This document shows, one piece after another, positions 10,262 through 20,894 of a stretch of 64,000 nucleotides of DNA; the first letter of the stretch is position 1; each line of letters opens with the position of its first letter. The notes beneath the pieces are model-generated. The model ran no database searches. It had not been told where the DNA came from and saw only the letters and a program-made list of their open reading frames with translations. Both the position numbers and the translations under genes were made by a program. This DNA is from Lepidostoma basale (lineage: Eukaryota > Arthropoda > Insecta > Trichoptera > Lepidostomatidae), in assembly GCA_022606425.2 (NCBI GenBank), contig JAHDVF020000581.1:186001-250000 (forward strand), in the 5' to 3' direction.

Positions 10262-11108
10262 CTCAATGATTGAGTGTAGCAATTCATATTTTTCTTCTTT
10301 CCCTAAGCATTCCCTAAGCATATTACATAAATATGTTCAATTTAAAATAGTTCACAATGCCTTAATAAAATTAAGCTCACTTATATTTAATTTGTTTTTT
10401 TAAGAGCATATTTTCAATTGGATTTTGTCTTTTGTCAAATAACGTTTATCTTTTGGGTTTCATAAAAAATAAAATTGCCAAAATTCTTCTTTCTCTCGTA
10501 AGTAAAAAACGATAATGTCAATTTTCGAGTTGTATCATGAATCCCATAAGCAGTCGAATGCAAAAAGCACGTCGCATGCCTCCTCGTTTGGAAGACGGTA
10601 TTCATGCTTACATCTTTGTAAAAATATTTCAATATGTTTCCTATAAGGCGAGCCGTCACTTATCCCCGTACAGTTGACAAAAATAAATCTGGAATACAGC
10701 GAAATTCAATAGCAGTTGGCTAAAGTCTAATTTGTCAATTTAATACTCCCTGGCAGGCGCCAAACGTTCCGGGGGTAAACGTGAGCCGGTACGGGGATGA
10801 TTTATTTCTGTTTGCACTCACAAAAAATGCTCTGGGCGAGTCGCACATATAAGTATGCGCGCTTTACCGCGAAGTCACCCCGTGTTGCCACCCTCGTAAA
10901 TGTGGCATAACGTTGCAACCCGCACACTTGTGATTTGAGATTAAAGTCTTTAAAATTGTTTCTATTACTTCAGAAATGGTGTAATACTATTTAATTAATT
11001 ATATACAATACCCGAGGCTACATATGTCAAATTGCAACAAAATATTAAGTCTAAGCTCAAAATACAATATGTAAGCCGTAATGAAATATAAATAAAATAG
11101 TTTTCAAA
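10262..11108. other. Repeat-poor DNA with a G+C-richer island at about 10735-10925
   Basis: No gene seen. The island (TCCCTGGCAGGCGCCAAACG and following) is unlike the AT-rich surroundings and matches none of the repeat families here. It could be conserved non-coding DNA. Confidence 0.4.
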
Positions 11109-11195
11109 TTAGCTAACCATCAAGCCATCATAAATAAATACAAATTAACTAACCATCACCACCATAGTGTTTCGGCCAAAACAATGGACTATTTA
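11109..11195. repeat. RA tail and HHR-A end fragments
   Basis: Two short RA 3'-terminal pieces (CTAACCATCA) are followed by the HHR-A outer end CATAGTGTTTCGGCC (about 11163-11193). The body of the HHR element is absent. Confidence 0.5.
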
Positions 11196-11577
11196 AAAAA
11201 AAATATTAAAAATCAATTGATATTAAACTTAATACATTGTAATATTATTGTAGAAAAATAAAAATAAAATTCATTCTTTTCAATGAACTTCTACCAAGAA
11301 ATTTCAAATAACATTAAATAAAAATATAAATCTGTATAAAAACGTAAATATCTAATTATGTAATTTCAAATCAAAGTTCCCGTTACAACACAAGGTATTG
11401 GACCCAGAATCATTCTTAGGATTCTATTCACAAACCAGTATATAGCTATTTAATAGTCATCCATGAGCCAGAAATATATGGTATATCACCACTGGTTTAA
11501 TGATGGTGTTATAACGTGAATCTAAGATAACATGTGAATCCGTGACCTTGAGGTTACTTGGAAAGTGTTCTTCTATA
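11196..11577. other. No gene recognised
   Basis: AT-rich. Contains ATGAACTTCTACCAAGAAAT (about 11283), a block that recurs near 46369 and, diverged, near 20635 and 59890. Confidence 0.4.
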
Positions 11578-11984
11578 TTTAATTGTATCTCAATAGAGAC
11601 GAAGACGCAAACTGAATATGGATGATCAAGGTGTTTACAGGACTTATGACCTGTCATTGGTTGGGTTAAGCGCACGCTTTATGTAATTACAACATTCCCC
11701 ATTCCACTTTGTTATGATAAGTTAACCTTGAATGTATTCACAAGTGCAACCAATCTACATAGATGGATAATTGAAACTGACACGTGAAGATAGGTATGGA
11801 TTTTGAAGTATATATACATCTTCCAAAAATTTGTCATGCATGATCATAACAAAGGTGGAATGGGGAATGTTGTAATTACATAAAGCGTGCGCTTAACCCA
11901 ACCAATGACAGGTCATAAGTCCTGTAAACACCTTGATCATCCATATTCAGTTTGCGTCTTCGTCTCTATTGAGATACAATTAAA
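11578..11984. repeat. Foldback repeat with near-perfect 141-bp arms
   Basis: Left arm 11578-11718 and right arm 11843-11984 are inverted copies with about one indel, around a 124-bp spacer. The arms include ACCTGTCATTGGTTGGGTTA and a TTAAGCGCACGC block. A diverged single arm lies at about 27178-27316. I recognise no transposase. This could be a foldback/MITE-type DNA element or an inverted duplication. Confidence 0.8.
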
Positions 11985-12425
11985 TTTGAATTGACCACCC
12001 TTTGGTGAAAATCCAGAATTTCGTATACAAGTATAAGTATACATTCACAAAAATATTTGTTCTTCTATAGATTGTCTTATCACTAAATGGCCAGATTATC
12101 TTTATATATTTTAATGTTTTGTTTTTAAAATGCTCTAAACATGAGTTGCATCTTTTTACCGTTTCTACATCAGAATGGAAAATTTTGGGCCCCGTTTGCG
12201 CTGACCGTAACAGCGTCCCCGTTTATTTATTTATGAGAGAACCCCGTAGGTGGAGTTCAGACAAAATAACATATGTATGTCAACATTTCCAGTCATTTCT
12301 GCAAATATTACGACTTTATAAAATCCTGTACAACCGTTTTTAATTCGAGTTAGTTGTCAAACTGATACAAATCCTTTTTTGGGTTAGGGTATACGGGTTT
12401 ATGTTTCGCCTTTTTTGAGTTTATC
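11985..12425. other. No gene recognised
   Basis: AT-rich. A 74-codon frame at 12119-12343 shows no family features. Confidence 0.4.
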
Positions 12426-12560
12426 AAATGTTTTGATATCAATAAATGAAAATAATCAATACGAATGAAAAGCTCAGTTTTCTAGAAGTTTTATTATAGT
12501 TTATAAGAAAAGTAATACAGTTTCGCCCGTCTATGACATTATCAGATGTAACATTTTCAT
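12426..12560. repeat. HHR-C left half
   Basis: AATACGAATGAAAAGCTCAG, TTTTCTAGAAGTTTTATTAT and a degraded minus-strand core (CTGATAATGTC...GGGCGAAAC). The right half is absent. Confidence 0.5.
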
Positions 12561-12604
12561 TCTTATTAATTATTTAATAAGATATATTATAATATTTAGT
12601 ATCA

Positions 12605-12635
12605 CTGAAGAAGGACTGGTTGTCCGAAACATGTC
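12605..12635 (+). ncRNA. Hammerhead-ribozyme-like motif, HHR-B copy 1
   Basis: CTGAAGA, A, GGAC-TGGTT-GTCC stem II, GAAACATGTC. Core intact with N7 = A. Stem III is the palindrome ACATGT. GUC cleavage triplet. Confidence 0.65.
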
Positions 12636-12706
12636 TATGTAATTTTAATTTTTTAATGAAGTGTTGTATGTACAATAATTAGTACATATATTTATAACAT
12701 GTATCA

Positions 12707-12737
12707 CTGAAGAAGGACTGGTTGTCCGAAACATGTC
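12707..12737 (+). ncRNA. Hammerhead-ribozyme-like motif, HHR-B copy 2
   Basis: Identical core to copy 1 across CTGAAGA, stem II and GAAACATGTC, with diverged flanks. Identity confined to the core suggests constraint or recent homogenisation. Confidence 0.65.
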
Positions 12738-13027
12738 TTTGTAATTAAACAATTTTAATGTACGAGTAAGTGTTGCATATAAAAAAGTATATAAAAAAGG
12801 AAAGGAGAAATAAATCATCTACAACACAAAGTATGGCGAATATAGAAGATATTTAATAAGAAGTTATATCATTGTTCAAGAAACAATAAAAATTAATGGA
12901 AAAACATTTAATACTGCAACAGCAAGGTTCGACAAGGTGAAACGTGCCATTCACAAATATCTCTTAATTGTTATCGGTTTCACCAAACCTCATTATATTT
13001 ATAGTTTAAATTACTATAATTTTTAGT

Positions 13028-13075
13028 CCATTGTTTTGGCATGTTAAACACTATGTTATTTCAACATTTTGTGTT
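13028..13075 (-). repeat. HHR-A outer end fragment
   Basis: TAGTCCATTGTTTTGGC followed by ACACTATGTTATTTC matches the left end of the HHR-A hairpins. The hairpin itself was lost or replaced by the RC LINE that follows. Confidence 0.55.
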
Positions 13076-13077
13076 TA

Positions 13078-13372
13078 ATGTATCTTCTTCTTCAAGTGCC
13101 CTGCCGGGTCCCCCCAACGTTGGCGATCACCTCGGTGAACCTGTCCCTGTCCTGCGCCGCTCAGAACAGCTCCACTCCCTCACGTTTCGCAGCCAGGACA
13201 TTTGTCTCATACCGGGCCCTCGGCGTCCCTCAATTTTCCCCTCCAATATCAGTTGGAGAAGTTGGTACTTTTCCCCACGCAGTATATGACCCAGATGTGA
13301 AATCTTTCAAACCTTGATAGTTGATAACAGTTCCCTGCCAACTCTAGCTCGCCTCAGGACTTCTGTATAAAA
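13078..13372 (-). pseudogene. RC LINE C-terminal fragment
   Basis: Minus strand encodes pieces equivalent to VLRRARVGRELLSTIK, HLGHILRGEKYQLLQLILEG and GRRGPGRRQMSWLQ, in broken frames. 5'-truncated RTE-like LINE, same family as 44092-44343 and 54098-54665. Confidence 0.75.
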
Positions 13373-13479
13373 TTTATTTCGGTTTAAAGTATAATCTAGC
13401 TAAATAATATTTCATGTAATTAAATAAGCTACTTAAGATTTTAGCGGAAAAAAGTATTATGAAAAAAAAAACGAAATGA

Positions 13480-13705
13480 TCACTGCGATGGTTTGGACAT
13501 ATGGAACGCATGGATGAAAGAAGAATGGTTAAGTTTAATAAAATTTGAATGGAATACGAAGTCGTTGGAGACGTGGGGAGAACCCACATGCGTGTATAAC
13601 TCGCTGTATGAATGTGGAGAAATCTGGAAACGTGTGTATGGATCGATAAGTATGGCAATCCATTCTCTCTGCCTACCCCTTCTGGAAAATGGCAAGATGG
13701 TTTGT
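13480..13705 (+). pseudogene. RA LINE 3' fragment, rearranged
   Basis: Reads RWFGHMERMDERRMVK, then a deletion, then CMNVEK-like sequence and the RA 3' end (CTCTGCCTACCCCTTC). No start and several lesions. Confidence 0.65.
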
Positions 13706-14368
13706 TGTTGTTGTTCGCATTTTAGGATTTTTTATAGTTCAATTGACGCCTATTATTATTTGGATGTAATTTTGTATTTTCTTAACGATGTAAAGACAAT
13801 ACAAGACTTACCATATATTTGGGATTGTGTAGGTTGTATTTTATATTTACTTCTGTTCCAGAGGTTGAACACAAGGGATGTTTGTTCCGTGCTTTCTTTA
13901 CTGGCAATACGAAGAGTGCAATGCATTAGGAGGATGCGGATGTGCGGTTAATTTATGGTACAGCTGATTTCAAAGGCTCAACTTATAGTATACATGTTAA
14001 ATAACCTTGATAGGTCGTTGGTTATAGCTTGAAACGCTGGTTCTCAAACGTTTTCATCTGACTCTCTGTTTTTTAAGAAAAAAAAGTGAGATCCGGAAAT
14101 ATACCTTATCTAAATTATACATATTGATTTTTGGGGGATGTGGTGAGTGTTAAAAGCAGTGGAGGTTTCAGCGTTTATTGAGGATCACAAGTAATCATAC
14201 GTTACAGTATTATGTACTCGTAATGGAGCGTGGCTGGAGTCCGGGTGGTGAGCAGTAGAGGATGATGGCTCGCTGGGCAGTAGCGTCGGTCGGCTGGAGC
14301 GAAGACTCGTCGAAAGTCTTTTGTACGTAGACTTAACCTACATATTTTTTAAATAAATTCTACATTAT
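13706..14368. other. No gene recognised
   Basis: Mixed composition. The part 14225-14340 is G+C-richer and repeat-free here. A possible hAT-like end (CTGGTTCTCAAACG, about 14037) has no partner that I can see. Confidence 0.35.
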
Positions 14369-14378
14369 GGGATCATTC

Positions 14379-14502
14379 GCCGAACGCCGACCAGGAAGAC
14401 CCCCGAAACGGTGGAGAGAAAGCTGGAGTTCAGCATCTCAAGAGGACCCGCCTGAAATAACAGACTCCTGAGTCTACCAAAAGGGAAGAAGAAGAAGAAG
14501 AA
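14379..14502 (+). mobile_element. RB LINE 3' end nested in the transposon
   Basis: Reads RRPGRPPKRWRESWSSASQE and ends in (GAA)n. Flanked by the perfect 10-bp duplication GGGATCATTC (14369-14378 and 14503-14512). Confidence 0.8.
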
Positions 14503-15353
14503 GGGATCATTCTGGTTTATAACTTTCAAAAAATCTTTTTTTTTTTACATTTAACAAAATTATATATATCTAAAAGTATTGTGTTAAAAGTTGATATTTA
14601 TCGAATCAGTCTAACTATATTATTTCACAACCTTTACGTTGCTCAGAAATTGAAAAAATCAAAGGTTACGACTTTCGATGTGCACATTGATTAAAGGCTA
14701 GTTACGGCATTATAAGTTTTCTCCTTGTTTTCTCAATGCTATCGAAATATTTAAAGCGCAAAGATTGTAACGGGGAAGTTTCGTTCACAAAATATGGACA
14801 GAGAGAATTAGATATTTTGAACTGAAGGAATTTCGTATGGTGCAGGCATCGCTGATTTCGTTAAAAAACTTTAAACGCGTTTTTCTCAAAACTATATTTT
14901 TTCGGTCGGCGGCGGTGATTTCTCCGGAACGTCTGAACTGATCTTCATGAATTTGTTTACCATATATTGTACACAGCAATAGCTTCAATGCAAACTACAA
15001 TCAAATAATTATTTTGATTTTTACTATTTTTTTTAACCAAAATCAGTGAAAAAAACGTAATTTTTATAATTTTTTTTAAATATACGCCATTTTGCTATTC
15101 ATAAATAAATATAATTTTTTGTAGTTTGCGCTAGAGCCACTGATATACTGAAGCTAAAAAAAAATTGTTTTTGTTTAAGATGAGCTTTAATTGAGTTATC
15201 ACCGCCGCCAGCGACATACTAACTTTTTGAGGCATACCGTTCGCCGGTTGTTTATGTAAGTAAATAATAATAATAATAAATACTAATGTTTTTTTTAGGT
15301 TTTTCAAAAGTGTAACCGTTGAGCTTTATAACTCTTATATCAATATCTAGGAG

Positions 15354-15916
15354 AGAACTAACTAACTAACTAACCATCACGCCGTCTTCCCGAAGGGGTA
15401 GGCAGACATAATGGACTTCCACACTTTTCTTTCCTGACATATTTCTCTCGATTCCTCAACATTCATACATCATGTCATACACGCGCGTCAATTTCTCTGA
15501 CTCCTCACATTGCCAACATTCAATATTTGATTTATTTGATCGTGCCCGTGATAACCTTGGACTTATTAACATTCATCATCAGATCATTTCGCATGCATAC
15601 CTCATACATACAATTCACCAGGACTTGAAGTTCATGCTCGTTGTCTGCAAGTAGGACAGCGTCATCCGCATACAGCTTAAGAGACAGCTTACTGATACTC
15701 CGCTCATTTTGGCACCTACATCCAACCCTTTCAGCTCTTTCATACATTTGTCCATATACAGATTAAATAACCACGGGGACATTACGCAACCCTGTTTGAC
15801 ACCTTTACTGATATCAAACCAGGCTGTAAGATCTCCATTTTCTCTGACATTAGCAGTGCTTTCAGTGTATAGCGACTTAATTGCCTTGTTCAGTTTTGTA
15901 CTTATTCCATATTCAT
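15354..15916 (-). pseudogene. RA-like LINE, internally deleted, nested in the transposon
   Basis: Flanked by the 11-bp duplication ATATCTAGGAG (15343-15353 and 15917-15927). Minus strand encodes reverse transcriptase with DISKGVKQGCVMSPWLFNLY and LYADDAVLLADNEHELQ (intact YADD), in frame with stops upstream. Near 15540 it jumps to the RA 3' end and GTTA tail, so the region between polymerase and C-terminus is missing. It was either deleted afterwards or skipped by template switching during insertion. Confidence 0.75.
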
Positions 15917-15983
15917 ATATCTAGGAGCGTATTTCCATAAAAAAAACAGTCTTTTTTTCGAGCGTCTAAACCAGAATGATCCC

Positions 15984-17149
15984 TTATGTATATTATTGTT
16001 CGTTAAGGCTATAAAAATATAATGTAGTACATTATAGATGCAGACGAGAAGAATGCATTGATAACAATTTAATAATAAGTCGTCCGGCCAGATCGGTTTG
16101 ATCGGTGCGTCCCAAGAATGGCTGTAACTACGAAAATATTCAGAATTTCAGAAAATCTTCTTAGGGTCATATTCTTAAAAGTCTAAACTTTAAAAATATG
16201 GAAAAAACGGTTCTTTCAATTTTCTACACTGGAATACCCCCTCAAGTTTATTAATAATGTTAAATAATAATTTTAAATTCTGCTAAAATATTCCAATATT
16301 TAGCATTGAGTCTTTGGCTTGATCTTGAGTCGAATCTATCTATGTATTATACATAAAATTGGAAAACAATGTTATATACTCGTATATATAAAAATCTTTT
16401 TCTTTTTTGTTAATGTAAACATCTTATAGAAACTAGATCAAAACAAAGATTTATATCTTATTCTAAAAAATATTATTCGTAGTAAAATTTAATAACCTAT
16501 ATTCAATAACTGTTGAAATAACGTTTCGATTCTATTATGTAATAATATTAAAAACTGTTCTCATATTATATTGTTTGAACATTTTTTTCAAATGATTTAT
16601 TCAGCACGTTAAAGCAAATAGATATTATGGGTATGCAATTGAATGGGGAAAAATCGACATAAGCCCCCTTTAAATAACTCGTGACCCCAAGCCCGAAGAT
16701 AGTGACCCCTCAGAGTTATCTTTCAGTACAACTGAATTCATTAAACACAACGCGAGCCAATTTAATTTCGTAACATGAAACATGTACATATATTATGTTT
16801 GATTTCTCCAGGGAACAGTAAGTTAATTGCTCTTATAAACTCACTAGAAAACTAAGTCGAGATAGCGTACTACAGCGTAGTTGATATAATGTCTAGCCTT
16901 GTGCATACAAATTGTTCACCAAATTGGCAATTCCTCCCAAAGGTCGGAACGGAGAAATGTAATTTTAAACATCTGTTATCCGACGACTGTTTTAAATTTG
17001 AACAAGTATTTTCACCATCCTTTACATTTGCCGAATCGCACGAAATCGAGAGATTCACTTTATTTTTTCAATTTTATAATACTTTCTTTGTTAAAAAAAA
17101 AAAAAAAACAATGTATATTAAGCTAAAATTCACAAATACTTGTACCTTT
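15984..17149. other. No gene recognised, AT-rich
   Basis: About 1.1 kb without recognisable repeats. A 119-codon frame at 16889-17248 runs into a poly(A) stretch and has no family features. Confidence 0.45.
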
Positions 17150-17181
17150 GACCGGTTTCAGCAGCTCGCAGCCATCTTCTG
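17150..17181 (-). ncRNA. Hammerhead-ribozyme-like motif, HHR-F
   Basis: Minus strand: CAGAAGA, T, GGCTG/AGC-TGC-like stem II (imperfect), GAAACCGGTC with palindromic stem III ACCGGT. U4 of the core is A, as in the other HHR-F copy at 46234, so activity is doubtful. Confidence 0.5.
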
Positions 17182-17277
17182 GTACCTATATAAAATTTTG
17201 CTAGGATTATATTGTACAATATATGAGATAAAAATGGTGAGGGGATGAAGTTCAGCGTTTCTATATAATCCAATCAA

Positions 17278-17997
17278 GAGGATTTGTGACATTGCACTGA
17301 GGATGTTGGGCTTCACCATTCGGACATTCGGAGTTTTCAGAGATCCTAATGTGCTCAGAGTCCTATACAACGCGTTGGTTCGGAACACACTTGAAACTGG
17401 GTCTGTGATATGGAGTCCTCACGAGGCAAGATATTCCGTTATGCTGGAGAGGGTTCAGAAAAAAAATCTGAGGTATCTCTACATGAGGGAGTATGGTAGT
17501 TATCCGTGGCTCTATCCCACGGCATATGATATCCGTGGCTCTATCCCACGGCATTTCTTTTGGGAATGTTTGGAACCAATTCTTTACAGCTTCGAAGAGA
17601 TGGGCATCTCATTACCAATTTCTTTAGATTAATCAGGGGATATTTCAAGAACTCGGCCGTGCTAGAGGGTGTTGGTTTTTTTGTCCCTGATAGATTTCTC
17701 CGACAGCGACGGCACAGATTGTTTTACCTACTGGCCGCTAGAACCATTCTACCCCTGGCGACACCGGTGGGAAGGGCAATTAGCCTGTTGAACGCGGTCT
17801 CCTTGGAGATCGACGTCTTTCATATTAATACGTTCAGGGGACTAATACTCTTGACTTTAGAAAGTATCTCTAATGCGTTCCTGGTATTATGTTGTATTTT
17901 TATAAAATTTTACCTATACTATATAGATGCCTTAAACATTTTGCTGTTTGTAATGTCTTTTGAGTTAATAAACTGGTATGATTTGATTTGATTTGAA
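17278..17997 (+). pseudogene. J LINE 3' fragment (C-terminus and tail)
   Basis: Reads RMLGFTIRTFGVFRDPNVL, then an internal tandem duplication (24 bases at 17503-17526 repeated at 17530-17553) that breaks the frame. The frame resumes in 17560-17900 with NSAVLEGVGFFVPDRFLRQR. Ends in TGATT repeats (about 17970-17997). It serves as the reference showing where the J copy at 504-3159 is frameshifted. Confidence 0.8.
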
Positions 17998-18867
17998 TAG
18001 TATTAGAAGGTTCGGACAGTATTATTATTATTGTTATTATTATTTTGTAAGGAATTATTTCTAGTTTCTATATAATTAAAAATCCATTACGCTTGTGATT
18101 TATGTTCATGATGATACTATACTTGCTTTTTAATTGCACAGAAATGTTTTCTTTTAATTATATAGTAATGAGATTTTGAAAGTATAGAAGTTTGAATCGA
18201 CTCATTTGGATACACATTTACTTGCAATAGGAACTGTTAAAACATTTTGATATACATGACAAGACAAAACTAATAAAAAATGATAACAATACTAAACGCG
18301 CTGATTTCCTGCAAGACTTCCAAACATGATATTAAATGGGTTGCGTTTTTTGCAGTAGGTACAACCCTACGATATTAAGGCTATCTGCTTCGGAATTCGC
18401 AGAACGCATTGCTCTCCCTATTCGCAAAAATATAGGCAAGTTGGTTCTGCCTCAGAAACAGTGTAAATTAAATATTCATATTCGTATTGCCGAAAAAGCA
18501 ATTTAAGATTTAAACATTTCAAATATTTTAATGCAATGTCAAATACTTCAAAGTGTATACCAAAATGTAACAAGAATAATATACCATCACGCCATTTCTC
18601 CGAATCAGAATTTAGGAAGTATGGATTGCTAGACTACTAATTAGATAAATCTCTTTTTCTTCGTAAAGTGAGGGACACACGCCCATAGATTCTTTTAACA
18701 TGGTCTGTCCTATTTTTTTTTAAATTTAACACAATAACATTTTTAACTCAAAGTAAACGACCTAGTAATTTTTGAGAGAAAGATTCTAAAGATTTTTTAA
18801 GACTTATAGATGGAAAATCAGACTTCCAGAATCAAAATAAATCTTGAGCTTGAAGTACTGATTACAG
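17998..18867. other. No gene recognised; decayed RA end at about 18584-18640
   Basis: AT-rich with a short ATT run near 18020-18050 and a diverged minus-strand RA 3' end (ACCATCACGCCATTTCTCCG). Confidence 0.4.
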
Positions 18868-19115
18868 TGGCTATATTCTATAGGTCTCAACGCCTACGGT
18901 GGGCTGGTCATGTAGAAATAATGCTTGAGGGTAGAGCATCGAAAATTATTGTCTAGAAGGGTGCCGCGCAAAAAGAGACCAAGAGTTAGAACAAGGAAAA
19001 GATGAACGGACTAGGAGAAATATATCAGGAAAATTTAGCGAGATGGTCAGGAACAGGAGCCATTAAGCTGTTGTGGAGAAGGCCAAATAGCGCTGAGAAG
19101 AAGAAGACGTAGAAG
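18868..19115 (+). pseudogene. RTE-like LINE C-terminal fragment
   Basis: Reads LRWAGHVEIMLEGRASKII followed by stops and frameshifts, ending at GAAGAAGAAG. Typical RTE-like ORF end, heavily decayed. Confidence 0.6.
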
Positions 19116-19488
19116 AATAAAATGTATTTTTTATTGAAATTTTTATTTTATTACTAACTCGTCTCGTCACTCTACCGGTTCGGTTATAAATGTTTCATTA
19201 AATACAAATATTTCCCCAAAAATAAGAGTTATTCCCTAAAGGGGTACTTTATCGGGTTTCTTTGTAAAAGTTCAATAGAATTTATGGAAGAATTCCTAAT
19301 AAAGTTTTCATAGTAACATGCACACAAAAGGGGAATATTCTCAAGCATCTCAATCTTCGGTAATGTCAATTTTATGATGTCTAAATCATTCGCGATGAAA
19401 ATGTTTTTCCGAATAGCTGGTGAAAATATATATTTTACCGGGAAGTCAATAAAATATTGAAATTATTCAGAATTGCTACGTGTTTTTA
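19116..19488. other. No feature seen
   Basis: AT-rich, nothing recognised. Confidence 0.4.
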
Positions 19489-19745
19489 CAACTAACCATC
19501 ACGACGACCTTCGTGGCAGAGTGGTTACGAGCTCTGACTTCCATGCCGAAGGTCCTGGGTTTGATTCCCGGCGATTGCAGTGTGATTGTCACACTGTATT
19601 TGGTCTGGTGTAGAATTCACGTGACAATAAAATGGCGATAGATTGGCTACCTATCACATGTCACGAAAATCAATATAATAGCTAAAAAATAAAATTTGTA
19701 TACAGTAATTGGGTCCAAACGACCTGTTGTGTACATAAAAAAAAA
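19489..19745 (+). mobile_element. tRNA-derived SINE, full length
   Basis: Starts at about 19504 directly after an RA terminal piece (ACTAACCATCAC). Pol III A box TGGCAGAGTGG (about 19513) and B box GGTTTGATTCC (about 19558) belong to a tRNA-like head with a good T-arm. The body has GGCGATAGATTGGCTACCTA, and the tail GTATACAGTAATTGGG...TGTACATAAAAAAAAA ends in poly(A). Transcription would be from internal promoters; mobilisation needs a LINE in trans. Confidence 0.85.
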
Positions 19746-19801
19746 GATGAAGTAGAAAATTGTTTTCAAAAATTTATTCAAAAAAATTTTTTTTTAAAAA
19801 A

Positions 19802-20315
19802 ATCACGTCGTCTCTCCAAAGGGGAAGGCAGAAACAATGAACAGCCCCAATTTTCCTGCTTAACATTCATCGTGTCTTGCAGCACGTCAATTTCTCCGAC
19901 TCCTCACGTGGCCTTCTTCTTCTTATTATTATTCCTTGTTGTAGATCTATGTGGTCTGTTCTCCAGAGTGTTACTCCTGCTGTAAGGTAGACTCCCAGCT
20001 ATCCTTCCATTTTTAGGAGGTCTTCAACGAGGAAGAGTCTCATAAGGCTGATCATGTAGTGCAATATAGGTGGAGTCTGGTGGTGTCCATTATTTGAACA
20101 TGACACTTACCAGTCCCTTTTTCGTAGTCTGCTCCATCTTATAATATCCTCTACCTCACATATCTCTCTTATTATGGTGTTCCTCACGCGATCTCTCAGT
20201 ATCATGCCTTCTATCGTCCTCAGTGTCTTCACGTAGCTGACATTCAATATTTGATTTATTAGATCATGCCACATTTTCCTCGGTCTTCCTATATTTCTAT
20301 TTGTATTAACACCGT
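19802..20315 (-). mobile_element. RA LINE 3' end split by an RB insertion
   Basis: RA 3' terminus and C-terminal coding (19802-19912) continue at 20238-20315 (equivalent to KTWHDQINQIL and NTNRNIGRPRK). The interruption is at 19913-20229. Confidence 0.75.
19913..20229 (-). mobile_element. RB LINE 3' end nested in RA
   Basis: Minus-strand RB end with GAA tail at 19913. Flanked by CACGTGGC (19905-19912) and CACGTAGC (20230-20237), an 8-bp duplication with one change. Reads pieces equivalent to RDRVRNTIIREICEVED. Confidence 0.75.
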
Positions 20316-20737
20316 GTTTTTATTAAAACATATAACAGTATTATGTTCAGAACACCTTTTAAAGTTTCAAAGAAGCAGCTAGCCACTATTCAATTGTATT
20401 GAAAACAGAATGCTCTTTAATAACTTTAATAATAATTAACATTTAAATTCAGAAAAAATTTGATAATTATTTTATTATTGTTTTTGTATAGAATCATGTT
20501 TACCACCCCTAATCTGTATGTATATGAAGGAGTCAGTTTATAACAGTGTCACCAGTCTATTGATGCCAGCGAGCCTGGCAAAATAAAGCCAAAAATGGTA
20601 GTAGTTCAAAGCGTCGTTTTATTTAATTATTATTTAAAATGAACTCCCATCAAGAGATTTCAGTAAAATCATTCGAATCACCTTGTATTGTTACTGACTA
20701 TTTGTAATAATCTTGTCTCGTGTATTAAGCAAGTTAT
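20316..20737. other. No gene recognised
   Basis: AT-rich. Contains a diverged copy (about 20627-20670) of the ATTTAAAATGAACT block noted at 46363. Confidence 0.4.
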
Positions 20738-20888
20738 CAAATCAAAACAAATCAGCTTATTTCCCCAAAAGATATTACAAACAACAATTATGGTACAAGG
20801 TTGAGAACAGGTAAAATATAAAAAATAAAACTATAATATATATACTCGTAAAACCAGAAACGCATGAGAAATAGTCCGACATTAGGAA
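20738..20888 (-). mobile_element. J LINE 3' UTR fragment
   Basis: Starts with the family tail (ATCAAATCAAAAC) and matches 3' UTR blocks such as AGAAACGCATGAGA in the copy near 480. Non-coding part only. Confidence 0.65.
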
Positions 20889-20894
20889 TAATAA

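Larger units (their letters stand above)
12601..12835 (+). repeat. HHR-B tandem dimer
   Basis: Two direct copies of the HHR-B motif 102 bp apart, followed by the family tail (GTATATAAAAAAGG...ACAACACAAAGTATGGCGAA). Direct tandem hammerheads around about 100-200 bp units are the arrangement known from retrozymes, in which cleavage at both sites releases a circularisable RNA monomer. Confidence 0.7.
14369..15983. mobile_element. DNA transposon with 17-bp inverted ends and TTAT duplication
   Basis: Left end GGGATCATTCTGGTTTA (14503-14519, with its first ten bases also at 14369-14378 because of a nested LINE insertion) pairs with TAAACCAGAATGATCCC at 15967-15983. The flanks are TTAT on both sides (14365-14368, 15984-15987). 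Without the two nested LINEs, roughly 900 bp remain with no transposase frame, so it is non-autonomous. A 4-bp TTAT duplication would fit Sola-type elements, but I cannot assign the superfamily. Confidence 0.65.

Noticed and set aside
9918..10287. Several overlapping open frames of Ile, Leu or Asn runs
   Set aside because: Artefacts of the ATT microsatellite.
14034..14060. hAT-like end CTGGTTCTCAAACG
   Set aside because: No matching inverted end or 8-bp duplication found nearby.
16889..17248. 119-codon frame
   Set aside because: Runs through a poly(A) stretch and into the HHR-F motif; no family features.
19504..19576. Possible functional tRNA gene
   Set aside because: The tRNA-like head is followed by a conserved body and poly(A) tail in several copies. 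It is a SINE, and the acceptor stem does not close.
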